Shown here piece after piece: positions 12,320 to 24,825 of a stretch of DNA of 64,000 nucleotides. The DNA is from Homalodisca vitripennis (lineage: Eukaryota; Arthropoda; Insecta; Hemiptera; Cicadellidae). The notes beneath the pieces are model-generated. The model made no database searches and was not told where the DNA came from. It worked only from the letters and a program-made list of their open reading frames with translations. The stretch is taken from assembly GCF_021130785.1 (NCBI RefSeq), contig NC_060212.1, positions 148,453,501 to 148,517,500 on the forward strand, given 5' to 3'. Both the position numbers and the translations under genes were made by a program. Position 1 is the first letter of the stretch; every line of letters begins with the position of its first letter.

Positions 12320-12490
12320 AGCTAGAGGCGTAATTAGTCCAATCTACCAGATTTGGGACAGCTCAACGTTTTACGGCTCTTGGAATGTACGACACATTCT
12401 GTACATTGGGATTGTCTCCGTCCCTTTGCCAAGCATGCTCACACAATGTCTCTTTTGTTTCACTCTCCTCGCTTTGTTCCCTCGTTATTT
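12320..12490. other. GC-richer conserved block in both arms
   Basis: About 150 bp near 48% G+C with an imperfect palindrome around gtacgacacattctgtac (near 12,387). The right-arm counterpart at about 49,080-49,250 is nearly identical. Absent from A'. No open frame longer than about 30 codons; possibly regulatory or part of an unclassified element. Confidence 0.3.
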
Positions 12491-12499
12491 AATTACAAT

Positions 12500-14150
12500 T
12501 GTTGTTCTTATTTGAGGTAACTTTTACTGTTGTTTTGCAGTTTACTGTAGAATATTATTTAGCTTCCTACATTAAACTTTCTCATGTTGTTGCCAAAGTA
12601 TGTGAATACAAAATATGTAGAAGTATTTTTGTTCACGAAACCCAGGTTTAAATGAAACGAATTTTTTAATATTTTTTTTCCAATTTCGGTGTTCAGATTA
12701 GATAGACAATTATTTATGTATAATTTATGGGTATCAACCACTTAAATAGAAATACAATTTCAAGTTTAAATCCGTAACAGTTCTGTTCAATAGTAAGATA
12801 TTACTGCTTTCTTAAATAGTAACTTGATTAGAATTTTTAAGGAAAAACTTGTGTAGTGTGTCTCTTTTCTGATGAGGTCTCACCAACAGCAATGCCATTC
12901 AAGGAGATTTATTGATATTTTAAATTCATTCGTTAGCGTAATAAGGTTGCGCCGTAAATAAATCTTGACTTCCATTAAGTGTGTTATTCTAAAAAAATTA
13001 CTTCTCAATATCAAAGTTAAAGGAAGCGTACTAACAAAATCCTTTTAAAACATACAAATAATGTAATATATTAAATTCATGAATTTAAAAATTTGCTTTA
13101 TTTACTAATGTATAATACTACTAATGATAATACTTACTAAAATGTTCACGTAATGAAGTCTGTTGGTTACAGTTTAGATGCCTAAATATAAGTAATTGCT
13201 CCTTCGCAACTATTTATTGTGCAAGCAAAACAGCATAGTATCACATTCTGTTTCAGTTTGAGCGAGATCTTCTGAATTTCAATAAATAATATATAAAACA
13301 ATAATCTCTCAAAAATTATAATAATTGACTGGAAATAATTAACTTTGATGTTCAATACAGACGCAAAATTATAACATCTTGATTCACATAATTACTTGTA
13401 ATAAACTATAACTCGATATTATCACAGTCGTACTATCTCTCAGTAGTAGAATTACTGCACTGTAAACGGTCACAATAGAAAAGAATCAATTATTTTCACA
13501 TATATGCACATATAAATATTAAGTAATTATAATATAATAAATTTGAATTAAAAATTTATAGTACTCCATATACTTGGTACTAAATCTAGAAAGTAGAGCT
13601 GGAACCACGGTATGCAGACTAGAGATGTATTTTCGACGTTGCGCAATGCGCACATTGCTCCATATTAAAGCTCCGTATGATATATCATCCAGACTTTACG
13701 TATTTGGTCTATATTGTACTGTCATTTTCTAATTCACATGTTAAGATTCCAATATGAAAATTCTCTTTTGTTTATATAAGCAGTTAAAAAGGTTCGAGTA
13801 ATATGTATTTTAGTGTATACTAAATTTTAGATCCTATATCGCATTCTATTGAAATATTGATTAATAATGCGTATATTTTGTCATTCAAATAAAGCTGTTT
13901 CGTTAAAAAAAAGGGATACTTTATAACACTCTCACACAAAGTTCGTAGATCACAGCTACTATTACTGTTTCTCGACTGCTAGTATCACATCACATCATGT
14001 GATGCGGATCTATAAACACATCATATTTGGAAACTATGGATTACATTGTATGTGGTGTACAGAGTTTTAGTTTTATGACCGGAAGCATCGTAGATTGACT
14101 CTCTACAAAATCTTAGCCGCGGCTTAAATATCGTGTCCAAGCTTTATTTG
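12500..14150. other. AT-rich left-arm DNA, no gene recognised
   Basis: Paired with 47,405-49,070. The only noted internal homology is 13,590-13,690, which resembles the spacer at 33,370-33,510. Confidence 0.5.
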
Positions 14151-14152
14151 AT

Positions 14153-14154
<2 letters not shown>

Positions 14155-14207
<53 letters not shown>
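14155..14207 (+). repeat. (TA)n microsatellite
   Basis: 53 bp of TA flanked by atctt / aagat, so the whole tract is palindromic. Right-arm counterpart 47,334-47,399 is longer and interrupted once. Confidence 0.97.
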
Positions 14208-14208
<1 letters not shown>

Positions 14209-14279
14209 ATGCTTAAATCTTCCCTAACATTGAAGCATTGAAAGTTTCATACTACTAAAATACCCTCAAACTTCCGGGA

Positions 14280-14410
14280 GATATCACTTCTGGTTGGGGT
14301 ATATCAGAGATTTGCATTCACGGAGGCCAAAAGAGGTTGTAAACTGTAAGACAGGTTGTAAGGTTGTAGGTTAATTGTAATACAGGGCCTTATGGCCCTA
14401 CATTCGCCCT
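14280..14410. other. Arm-conserved block with GGTTGTA repeats and a small palindrome
   Basis: Contains several ggttgta repeats and the palindrome agggccttatggccct near 14,384. Nearly unchanged in the right arm (47,140-47,270). Function unknown. Confidence 0.3.
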
Positions 14411-15002
14411 TTTGTACATTATGTATATGATACAAATACAGTTACTTGAATTTAAACTGTTACTGAGTTAATTTTACAGTTGAAAAGATAACTACTCCAT
14501 GGAAAGAAGCAGTCTATATTGTTCTTGTTAAAAGCGTATCTTCACAACTCGCATTTGAACCAATAATCCTAATGAGGTGGTTAACTTAACAAAAAAAACT
14601 GGTAATTAAAAATTTCAAAATTTAATATTACTCTGAATATAAAATTAAAAAGCGATGTGTCTAAAACCATATATAATATTCAAAAGAGAAGTAATAATAA
14701 AAAAAAACATTTATAGTAAAACAAAGTTAAATAATATAATAAAATTATTACGAAACATGAAAATTTATTTAAATGGAATAAGATGTAAAGAAGGCTGGAC
14801 TTACGATTTCGGTTTAAACTGGAAAACCTGTCTTATACTAAATTACGACTAATTATCGTCAAATATTCATAAACTGGTATAACACAACGATAAAACATAG
14901 GAATGAGGAAGGGGAAGAGGTTCTATGTAAGGCAATAGGGGAAAGGACAATATCTATGTCTAAGAACGAAGATCCATTGTTAACGTGAGCTAAAATATCT
15001 TA

Positions 15003-15076
15003 TCAAGACTCAGTCAGCACGTTGCGAGCCCTTACATCACTCAGATTTCTATCTAGCTGCACCGGATTAAAAACTT
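15003..15076 (-). other. Possible terminal exon, minus strand
   Basis: Downstream of a pyrimidine-rich acceptor (ttgttcttccttatag) the minus strand reads VQLDRNLSDVRARNVLTES and stops at 15,003-15,005. A' (27,178-27,246) has its own acceptor (ttcttataacag), reads VQLDRHLFNVVAHNVPTEA and stops at the aligned codon. The right arm (about 46,192-46,272) carries one added G that moves the stop upstream. The phase at the acceptor differs between copies, which counts against a functional exon in all three. Confidence 0.28.
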
Positions 15077-15123
15077 CTATAAGGAAGAACAATTACGAGA
15101 TGTAATTTAAACTAAAACTCCCT

Positions 15124-16440
15124 TTGACAGCCTGTGCCGGATTGACAGAGAGCCGGATTGCCTTTGCTTTTGCGATCAAGATGAATTATAAGAGATCAAA
15201 AAGTGATTCTTGTACATTAAACTATTGTGGATTTATACCACCAACATTGTTTACGCTAAAAAATTACCTATGTAAGATATTTTACATTCAATTGAAATTA
15301 TTGGAAATTAAATATATAAATTTTAATTTGCTTGAAGATGAACAAAAATCATGATATTGCATACTCCAAAAACAACTGTTGTATTTTATGTACTATTGAT
15401 GCATAAATAAAATGATTTGCTACAGTCTCAGTTATACAACATTGAGCACGTCAACCAATTTGGGGTTCTGTCCATGTGATAGTGATTACCACTTATCTTA
15501 TAAATAAAAATGAATCTATACATTTTTTTGCTAAGTGATAGCTACGGTGACGAGAACGGCCGGAAAAGTTTCATGGAATTGTTAGGAATTTAACAAAATT
15601 TTTATATTTATTTTTCATATTTCAAATAAAAATGAAGCAGCTGTGGATACTTTAACGTGTGAAGTTCATCAGAAAAGTGTAAGTAATGTTTTGTATTTAT
15701 ATTTTAGAACAATCAGCACTGTAATGGAACAACAAAGGCAACTCTAATATAAGACCTTTAGTACAGATTGCGCTGCTGACGAATTCAAACAACCAATGAA
15801 TTGGAAACGTTATTTAAACACTTTCATTAAACCAATTTTAATAAAAGAATCTTTGAAATTTGACACATATGATACTCAAAAATGTTTGGCTTTCAAAAAT
15901 ATTTGGCTTCCTTGACATGTTGATATGTCGTATTGATAGTGGTTTAAGGTAAAACAACATCGAGGAGCTTTTTCTTCTCAGGATATAATAAAAAGGTGAT
16001 ATATTCTTAAAGCTTATAAACGATTATTTTGAAATGGTAGTGGGATTTTCAACATATGGCTACGATGGCAAATACCTACAATCATACTACCCTTTCAAAT
16101 CGTCAGTCATCGATAAAACATGTTAACAAAGTATTTTGAATGGTTGCATGAACTTAAAAGGAATTATAACGAAAGCATATGCTTATTGACAGTTATAGGC
16201 TTCTAAGTCCTTTGGATGTAATGTATATTTTCTCGATCAAATTAAGATAAACTCAACTATGGCTCAGGAAGTATCCAAGATTAAAAAAGCTGATTACAAG
16301 TGCATGTGAAAACGATAGTTTACGATCTTATTTCTCAATTTCACTTTGTGATACTATCAATAAAAATTGTATTTATTTACAAGTTTAAATTACTCATTGT
16401 GAATTACAAATGATTAAGCTGTTGTACTCTTCACAATGAT
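15124..16440. other. Left-arm DNA shared with A' and right arm, no gene fixed
   Basis: Contains a 76-codon plus-strand open segment (15,124-15,354) that is not kept in the right arm, and around 15,640-15,690 a segment reading EAAVDTLTCEVHQKS before a good gtaagtaat donor on the plus strand. The right arm keeps the latter frame within a longer open segment (45,611-45,862, minus strand). Not supported in A'. Confidence 0.2.
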
Positions 16441-17407
16441 CGCTTCCATAAATCCCCGGAAAATCCAATCTGCAAAATTTCCATGTTATCAGGCCGTATG
16501 GCTTTACATTCACTGCCGGTTTTATTGTTGTTGAAACAACGACAGGTACATGAATGTCAACCTCTTCTGTACAAAATGTAGTGCTGTAGACTACACGCTC
16601 CCATTGTTTATCTTTGATGAATTATTTTTAAATTCTTTAAATTTGTACTGTTGAAAGGCTTATACCATTTTTTTAAAACATTAAATTAAATCTTTTGTCA
16701 TTGAAAATATGTCATACCATACTTAGGCTCTATAAAAACTAGGATATGAAACATCTACTAGAGTCTGTCACAATAACCGAGACTGCAAAAATTTCGCATT
16801 GTCATGTGTGTATTATACACCACCTCTTTATCTCGAAGGCATTTATTTGCTTTGTTTTCAAATATCACTATTCTTTACGATATTTTATTGCTAAAGTTGT
16901 TGTCTACAAACAGTACCTTTAGCTGCAATTACGAGCTCAAACTCAACTTTTGATTTTTCTGTATGATATTTGATAAATTATGTTGTAATCTAAAGAACCT
17001 ACATAAAGTAAGTAATGATGTATTATCAAAACATGTTAATGTCTAAAATAAATTAGTATATATTATAGCTTTTACATTAATATTTTTGTGTAATATTGTT
17101 TATGCAGTTTTATCTTCATTTTCTGTATCTAATTATAGAAAAGTTGGAGACTTTTGATATTCCTGTTAAAAATGTTTAATTTTTCAATGTAATCGGTATT
17201 TTAAATTGTTAGTTATTCCAAATTGAATTCGCTACTTTAGGATTTGTAAAACTCAAAATACTTTAGCAATCGTACCAAGAATGTTACAACTACTAACTTG
17301 CTTGTTACCTTTGGAGAATGTAAAAATACTTTGTTATCAGTTACAACAATATAGACGTAATTCATTTCTGGAACTGTATTAGTAACAATATTTGTAACTT
17401 CAATCCT

Positions 17408-17461
17408 CGTATCAAATAGCAAATCTTATGTCGGACACAAATAACTTTTGCTATTTGATAC
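17408..17461 (+). repeat. Small perfect hairpin
   Basis: GTATCAAATAGCAAA and its reverse complement flank a loop of about 24 bases. The hairpin is preserved in the right arm (43,874-43,927). It lies next to the point where A/A' similarity ends (28,835). Confidence 0.8.
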
Positions 17462-17578
17462 AGGGGTTAAATTTAAAAATGTCCTACCTACTGATAGGAA
17501 AGTACTTTATATTCTCTAAACGTACTAATCTATGTTAGTATAAAACTATATATAAATGTATTCAATGTTTATTGAAAT

Positions 17579-17582
<4 letters not shown>

Positions 17583-17628
<46 letters not shown>
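17583..17628 (+). repeat. (TA)n microsatellite
   Basis: 46 bp of TA; the right-arm version at 43,691-43,751 is longer and interrupted. Confidence 0.95.
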
Positions 17629-17630
<2 letters not shown>

Positions 17631-17639
17631 TGCACATGT

Positions 17640-19820
17640 AAAGCATATTGTACTAAAACTTATAATTTTATTTTATTATATATTATATATAAGTAAAAAT
17701 TAAAAGAATTGTAAAGATATTGTACTGAAACTTATAATTTTATTAAATACATAACGTCTGTCCTCCAAAAGTGGTTACAGACAATATTTAAATAAGAAGT
17801 GATGTTCTTTTTATGCTTACTCTATGCTCTCAAGGCTATAAATAATAAATTTTTAATGGTACTTTAAACAAATGAATGTGTTGTGTTATTGTAATGCTTA
17901 TAAAGAACAATACTATAGGTTATTTTTACCAGGTTCTTTTAATTACTAAAATGCCTTTGCTGCAGTTTAATTCTTATGCAAATTTGTACAACTGTATCAC
18001 TAGTCATTTCTCTAATGTCGCAGAGAAAATTCATTTCTTCGTGAGCCTCTCTAGGGCGCAATATGAAGGTATGTACAAAATTGCATTCCTCTATACTTAA
18101 GGTTTTTTTCTAGGCGTTTATAAGTTAATACAAGACACTTTCTTCATATAGATAAGTCTTGATAACATAATTTGATTATAAGGAATCTTATTCCGTCTGT
18201 TTAAATTAACTTTATGTCTAAGATATTTCCAGTACCATTGTACAGATTGCTTTGTGCCCCAATCAAGAAAATATATACTAAAGTAAACCAACTTCGAAGT
18301 TAAGGCGTCTTCTTTCTCGTCGGCTCTTTTAATTTACTTTCGGTCTAGGATTTTTCCAGTCACATAACCTAGTTATAGTTTGACTCCTTGTTCTGATGAA
18401 GAAATTATGTAATTTGCGTACAACTTAAAATATCCTGCTGCCAAAAAGAGTCAATTCCGGGTGATTAAATTTACTTCCAATCTTTCTTACTTACTTGATC
18501 CATATACATATGTAGGTTTTCAAGACCTCATTGGGTCAAAAATCGTCTATTATCAGCAATTGTAATCTATGATATTTTAAGTGTTAAAGTCAGAGTTTCC
18601 CTTTAGTCCCAATGATGAAAGTATTACGCTATTAGTGTGGAAAGATACAAATACAAATAACAAGTATATACTTGATACAATGTTTTATTCCTTTAAGTGT
18701 TTGTTGATATTAAATATCGTCAACAAAAGTTTTATAAAAAATAGAAGTTTTTACTTTACAACAGAAGTTTCGGATATTTCTAGATTCTCTTATGTTATAA
18801 GGGAGTGTTATAAAACATTTTGAACCACTACACATGAAAGAGGGTTTATAGACTGATTTTTGTACTTTTGGAGCTCTAAATATTCCACGGTTCTACAAAA
18901 CAAATGAGATGGGATTGAGAAAGAGAAACAAATACTGCATTCTTTTCAGGTGAGGTATTAAAATTTCGTAATAACCTAAAAACTTAATCACATATATAGT
19001 TCACATAAAAGTTCCTTTTGGGTGATCTAGATAACTTAGACATGTACACTGTGACACAGTAATGTGTACAAGCCCATAATGCGCAGCTGTTTAACAGAGA
19101 TTAGCAAGGGATTAGCCAATGTAAAGCAGCTGCATAAATCAAGCCCATTGAACAATATATGCATTGAGTGGAGTATCTGACATTATTAACGTGTTATCAA
19201 ATAACCAAAAGCACAATATAAATGACACTGAACTAATAATTATTTTTGTAATCAGATCCTATAGGAGTAAAAAGTGATCATTTTTTTACAAAACAAAATG
19301 TAGAAAGTGGTTTGAAGATTTTTATAAATTAATTCCAGACTGTAGCAAAAAGTTTCTTCAATAAATATTAAAGTGTCTTTAAGGTTACAAATTAAAAATT
19401 CTTTTAACTCATGAATATTTCTCTAGTTGAATGGATATTAGCGAAGACTCTTTAAACAGTATATGTATGTTTGTAACGGTTTCTGTACGCACGGTAACTG
19501 ATCTGGGTTCATCTAAAGAATGTATTCATCTGGTGTGAAGCCCAACCTCTAAAAACTTTGTCACCAATAGATACTAAAGTTCACTAACCTCAAGTCATAA
19601 TTACACAAAGTTAATGGAGAGATAATGCCACAATATCCAAGTACAAAAGAGAGAGATTTTTGGTGACATATTTATTTGGGACTATTGGTAATTTTTTTAA
19701 TAAAATATGTTTACTAATTTATTTATTTGTGCATTCTTGGTTCCTATATACTAACTAAACGGTGATAGTTACAACCCTCATTTTAACGCCCTAAAGTGAC
19801 TATTAACATGTAATATCCAA
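17640..19820. other. AT-rich left-arm DNA, no gene recognised
   Basis: Paired with about 41,460-43,690. Short open frames (17,876-18,100 and 18,581-18,823) are not kept open in the right arm. Confidence 0.5.
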
Positions 19821-20510
19821 AACAAAGTCTATTATATTAAATCAGTTTTATTATTATCATATTCCTTTAATTCTTTTTATACATTATCCTAAATTCTTAA
19901 TGTAAATAAAAGTGTATTGAATTAAATTATGTATATTATTAACGTGTGTATTTAAAAACTTTGACGGACATTAAAGCCACAATGCCATATAGCTCAATCA
20001 AATAATTTTTTGAGTCTGCATGAAAACCTGAAAAAATCCACGACATTTCCATAAATCTGATTCTAACTTAGGGTTTTCATTCTCGTTGGGTGGTACTTGT
20101 ACTTTGCCTGCATTGCAAACATCTCTGCTTCAATAACCGGTGGTATTGGAGATCTAAGTATGATCTTAAATACTTAATTTTAGGTATTTAATAGTAAGAT
20201 AGGTAAAAGTTTATAGACTCTATTTTATATACTATATAAAAATAAATCGATTGATGTGTTGCTAAACACTAATTGTGGAACAGAACAAATTTGGCTAAAT
20301 CTTCTTGTAAAAGGTTAGTTGAAATACGAGGAATATTTAAATGAAGTGAAAGGTCCAAAAAACTGCCTGGAATATTTTAAAATTCAGAAAAGTGTTAATA
20401 ATTATGTTTGAAATCCAAATCTAACTGACATGACAAAGCTACTGAAATTTTCAATTAAAGTCCATCAAAGAGCCTGAAAATTTGGTTAAAGTTTGATTTA
20501 TAGAATAGTG
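19820..20510 (+). repeat. Internal module repeated at 25,236-25,900 and partly at 27,740-27,870
   Basis: This segment has a diverged direct copy inside A' at 25,236-25,900; shared landmarks include the cacgttgggc / tcgttgggtg region and the run before atcaaagag. A shorter third copy lies at 27,740-27,870. In A' the copy sits where the left arm carries the foldback element and its flanks, showing that the modules were shuffled before the inverted duplication. Confidence 0.6.
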
Positions 20511-22639
20511 CTTCATTACTCTTAATGAAGATAAAAAAGTCTAAGTTAATATCCAACTTTAACTCCAGATTCCATCAGTATGAAAAAACATGCGTTGTAA
20601 GTACTGTTCAAACGAAGTTATAAAAAATATTAATTTGTAGCCTTGTAAATATTTTTTTATATTTTTTAATCTCTGCTTCTTGGATTTGTAGCCCGGCTTC
20701 TTACAAACAGTAGCATAAGTATTTACCTTGATGAAGGTGACCATCTCAACTCTAAGATTAACACGTAATCCGTTTACCTATCCCTGGTGCTGAGAAGCAA
20801 TTTAATGAAGTTGATTTTAATTCCTTTTACCTATTTATTTTGCACTAGCGTAAATATTCACTAATTGTACTGGTAACGCAAAAAATTTAAATCACCTAAG
20901 ATAGGAGTAGATTTGAAATAATACATTTTCATGATTTATCTTAATCAAACTAGAAAAACATACCTTGAGGTGAGATTTTGTAATAATCAAACCCCCACCA
21001 ACAGTTGGCAATATGTCAGCAAAGCATGTACTAGAAGTAACTCAATATAACGTGCGGGACGTGGACTGTAATGTTCAACTACTGGCCACAACATGATGCC
21101 TTTTATTGTGTGCAATAAATATCTCTCAAGTGATATTTATAATTAATTTAATTTGTGAAATAATTTTTATTTCTACGAATCAAATGGAAATTATTTGAAA
21201 ACTAGATTTCAATTATTTTCTGACACTTTTTCTAGAACATTAAAAGTATTACCAAAAGTCCACCATTTAGGCATTCATACAGGTTATTTTAGTCAGTTAA
21301 TACTTAAGTTTATTTTCTCCTCAACCGTTATAGCCGACAAAGGCAAGTAAGCGTTACATTTAAAACTATGATATTTTTTCCATATAACTAAAACAAACCT
21401 TACAATGCCTAAGCCAACCCTATAACAATAATTTTGTTGCATAGGAACAATAGCACTATTACATTTAAATATTCAATATTTTGACACCAAATAAATAGAA
21501 ATTAGGTCTACTTCCCCATTAATTCTCCTTCATACATAATGAGAATCGTCTATATGATAATTCTCATTCAATCGCAATAAATTTTTGTTTTATTCAGATT
21601 TTTTCATGTAATTCGTGTAAATTCTCAGCGAATCATAAATTTTTCAAAAGATTATAATGACCTAGACACCAATCAGTAGGGTGGAATAGCTAAAAATTAT
21701 ATCATAATATTCAATTGTGGCAACCAATACCATATACATGATCTGATATGTAGATTTTGGATGATCTTTAAAAGCCTTGGGAAAAAAAGTATGCGACCTC
21801 AAACAGTGCTGATATTGTCAAAAATATGTCAAATAAATTAGAAAACATAGTAAAGATTCCATTGGCCAATTTATTGATGGTTTAATTTCTGAAATAATTA
21901 TTTCGTAAAATTTTCACCGTGTAAATAATGTATTTTTTGTCACTTTGTCACTAACTATTTAATTTACTTCATATTACGTTTAGAAAAATAAAAATATTCA
22001 TTCAAATACAAATAAAATTAAACCGTTGAGATAATAAATTTACCCCATATAAAACTAAGAACTAAAAGAAAGACACCGGCTCATTTCATGTGTTCCCTTC
22101 TTTCCCAATAATGCAAATATGGGCTCCTATGATATGCAGATGAGTATACGGTAATAACTAATATCACATTTACATACATACCATACATTTACCTTGGTAT
22201 GATCAGTGTAGCCCAATCAATGCCGGCCTAAGGTATTCTCGGTGCTATAGTAGTTTGTTTGGTTGCCCCATACTGAATTAAATGTATATTACAGGTCTAA
22301 AAGTCTTTTTCAGTTAAAAAGCGTAAATTTACATTTATAATCATCTGCTTAATTTTCAAGATATTTTTTGTTCCTTTATACCGTTTGCCTTGATATTCGG
22401 ATCAAGAAAGTACGTTCATCTAAAAAGTATAATTTGCAAACAAATTTTACTATTTCCGGTTATTGTAATCTACTACCATTTTCACTTATGCTCGATTTTG
22501 GTAGCCTATTTAGTATTTTTGCTCACAATTCGATTATAAATTAACCCATTTAAGTCGAGGTAATTTAAAAATTTTTACAATTTTGCTTATTTAAACACAT
22601 ATGTAAAATAAAAAATAACTGAATAGTAAAAATTAAAGG

Positions 22640-22712
22640 CTATGTCAAATAATGGTAACATGCTCGCCCAGAAATTGAGAGGCACGGGTTCAAGTCCCGG
22701 CGAAGTAAGTAC
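22640..22712 (+). mobile_element. tRNA-like head of a SINE (RNA polymerase III boxes)
   Basis: A perfect B box GGTTCAAGTCC at 22,687-22,697 within a T-arm-like hairpin (cggg / cccg) lies about 34 bp after an A-box-like tggtaacatgc (22,653-22,663), the usual tRNA spacing. The 5' acceptor stem does not pair and no cloverleaf closes, so a tRNA-derived SINE head or tRNA pseudogene is more likely than a tRNA gene. It lies in A' just inside the inverted-repeat breakpoint, with no counterpart in A or the right arm. Confidence 0.6.
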
Positions 22713-23173
22713 ATTTTTTTATTCAATGTATATAGAAATTAAAATCAGGTTACGGACACTTATTTATATTTTATGAGTGTTAAAATGTGTTTTGTCCTCC
22801 GGCCATAATGTTCATTTGCTTATTTAAACTCGTACGTAAACAGATAGATTTTCAAGAGCAAATCTGGATTGTGTACAGGAAGAAATCACAGCTGTTCAGA
22901 AGGAACTTTTAAAAATATGGTTTTATTAGAAGTGTTTGCACTTATTTGTTTAGACGTTACGATTTTGTACCGATTATTTAATTATTTAAAATTTAAGTCA
23001 TCGATATCTATCAATGTCTAAGTAGATTAACAATCAATGATATAATCTATTTTATAAAAGTTAGGGTGACGAAGACACTTGTATAAATTGTACAATAAAA
23101 ATTGTACCCTTGATTGTAGTTCACGTAAAAGAAGTCAGGCACCACACGTACCTAACATTACATTGAGTAACAC

Positions 23174-24155
23174 TCAGGGCATGTTGTTTTCAAAGAGCCC
23201 TCCATCATGGTTGCTACTTATTGAACTCCACAAAAACTGTTATATTTTTCTTTGATTTTTAGTCCTGCTACTCATCATCAACAGTTGTTTCCTATGACAG
23301 GCTCCTCGTCGTTGTAGTTTACTAAACGAATCTCGTCAAACTGGTTTGACCTCTGGTTTGCAGTACTATTTAACACTAGTAACTGATAGTAAGCTTTATT
23401 TCGACACTTGTACTGAAGTGTACCCTGAAGTGATAGCTAGTACAAAAGAAAGGATATATACTAATTGATATATTTAAATACGGCGTAATTGGGAACAACA
23501 TGTGTTTAATAGAGTGACGAGGTATACTTACAATATAGTAGGCCACACCATGTGTCATAACAGGTTTTGCTAATGTAGCAGCATATCAAGTCTCAGATTC
23601 TAAAGCTTGAGATGTCCTACTTGTAGAAAATGCATATAATCATACTGAGAGTTATATTTTTATCTCTTCGGTGGACAGAGAGAAAATTGAACAAAGAGAA
23701 ATTGTGGCAGCCTTTTAAGTGCGCACTTAAATGACGTTGAAATAAATCCCATATATTGAAATTAACCATCATAGAATTCATTATTTACTATAGAGTATGC
23801 GACGTTTTATTTTAAAGATAAAATTATTATCCATATATTTTTAAATGGTACATGCACATTTACATTCATAAAGTTGGGTTTCATAGCAGTGTTTACATAA
23901 TTTAATTATTCTTATTATGTCGCCAAATGATGAAGTGTTTGTCTGGGTTGTTAGGTTATATGGACACTATGTCACACGTGACAATGTTATATGACTGTAT
24001 TTAGTTTGATTAAGACAGTTTATCCTGCGATTTTCTTGTTGGATCATAGTTACCCATAGATCCAATGCAAAAATGTTTGCTAACGCTAGGCATGAGTGAC
24101 ATGAACCATCATTGCGCTCGATTATGCCTATACAGAAAAGAAGCTTCATTCTCAT
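23174..24155 (-). pseudogene. A' counterpart of the candidate multi-exon gene
   Basis: First segment 24,054-24,155 begins MRMKLLFCIGIIERN and ends IFALDLW before a gtaact donor; it is three codons shorter than the left-arm exon. The last segment 23,174-23,236 begins FLWSSISSNHDGG and ends at the same stop as 4,122. The middle segment ending at 23,532 keeps a perfect gtaagtat donor but has 38 rather than 39 nt. The third (around 23,385-23,430) is in frame but lacks a donor. Either a decayed copy or a gene with shifted splice sites; calling it broken depends on the left-arm model being right. Confidence 0.22.
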
Positions 24156-24646
24156 TTTCAGTCTCTTCTAGAGATAAAGTGCTAACAGACAAGGAGACAT
24201 TCAGATAGACAGAGAGACATAAAGATAGAAATCAAAATGTTTAGCTCCTCGAGTTGTAAGGAAGAGGAACATTAGTACATTTTAATTGTAGATGAATAGT
24301 ATTAAATTTATGATTCATTATGAAAAAAAATCATGACATATTCCTATTTCATGAGTTAGAACGTCTTTCAAATTAAAATTAATAACAAACTTTTGTCCAA
24401 CATTTATATTTACAAATATTATATCCAGATATAATAAACTTCCAAATCATAAAAACTATACATTTGTTGTAGAAATGTTACATTTTGATATGGTGTTTAG
24501 CATATAAGTAATAACTACTCAAAAAATACATACATTTTTATGTATGGATATGTATACTATATAAGAAATTTCCTAAGAGTGAAGCATAGTAACCTCAGCA
24601 AGCTATCTGCTGATATGAAGAGACCTAGTATTATAACCTCTCGTGA

Positions 24647-24825
24647 TTTATGATTCATTAGTATCATTAATGTGGACCCTCAGTAATCCAGGACTATGTG
24701 TCTTGTATTCACTTGCTCCACCCGAGGACAGGCAGGATTATAGAAGCTGTAGTCCAGGATAAGAGAAGCTTTATGTGTCTGTTGGATTTTAATGCCCGGT
24801 AAATTATGAGTTCTTTGTTAAGTTT
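24647..24825 (-). other. A' copy of the highly conserved block
   Basis: Counterpart of 5,517-5,690; the acag before the open segment in A reads acaaag here. Confidence 0.4.

Noticed and set aside
13980..14010. ATCAC/GATGT array as a regulatory site cluster
   Set aside because: Unit number differs between arms as in an ordinary short tandem repeat.
16440..16620. Frame including FPCYQAVWLYIHC as an exon
   Set aside because: Open through 60 codons only in the right arm (44,729-44,911); the left arm shifts to a stop and A' lacks the region.
22640..22712. Functional tRNA gene
   Set aside because: Acceptor stem does not pair and no clear anticodon loop; only the pol III boxes and T arm are convincing.
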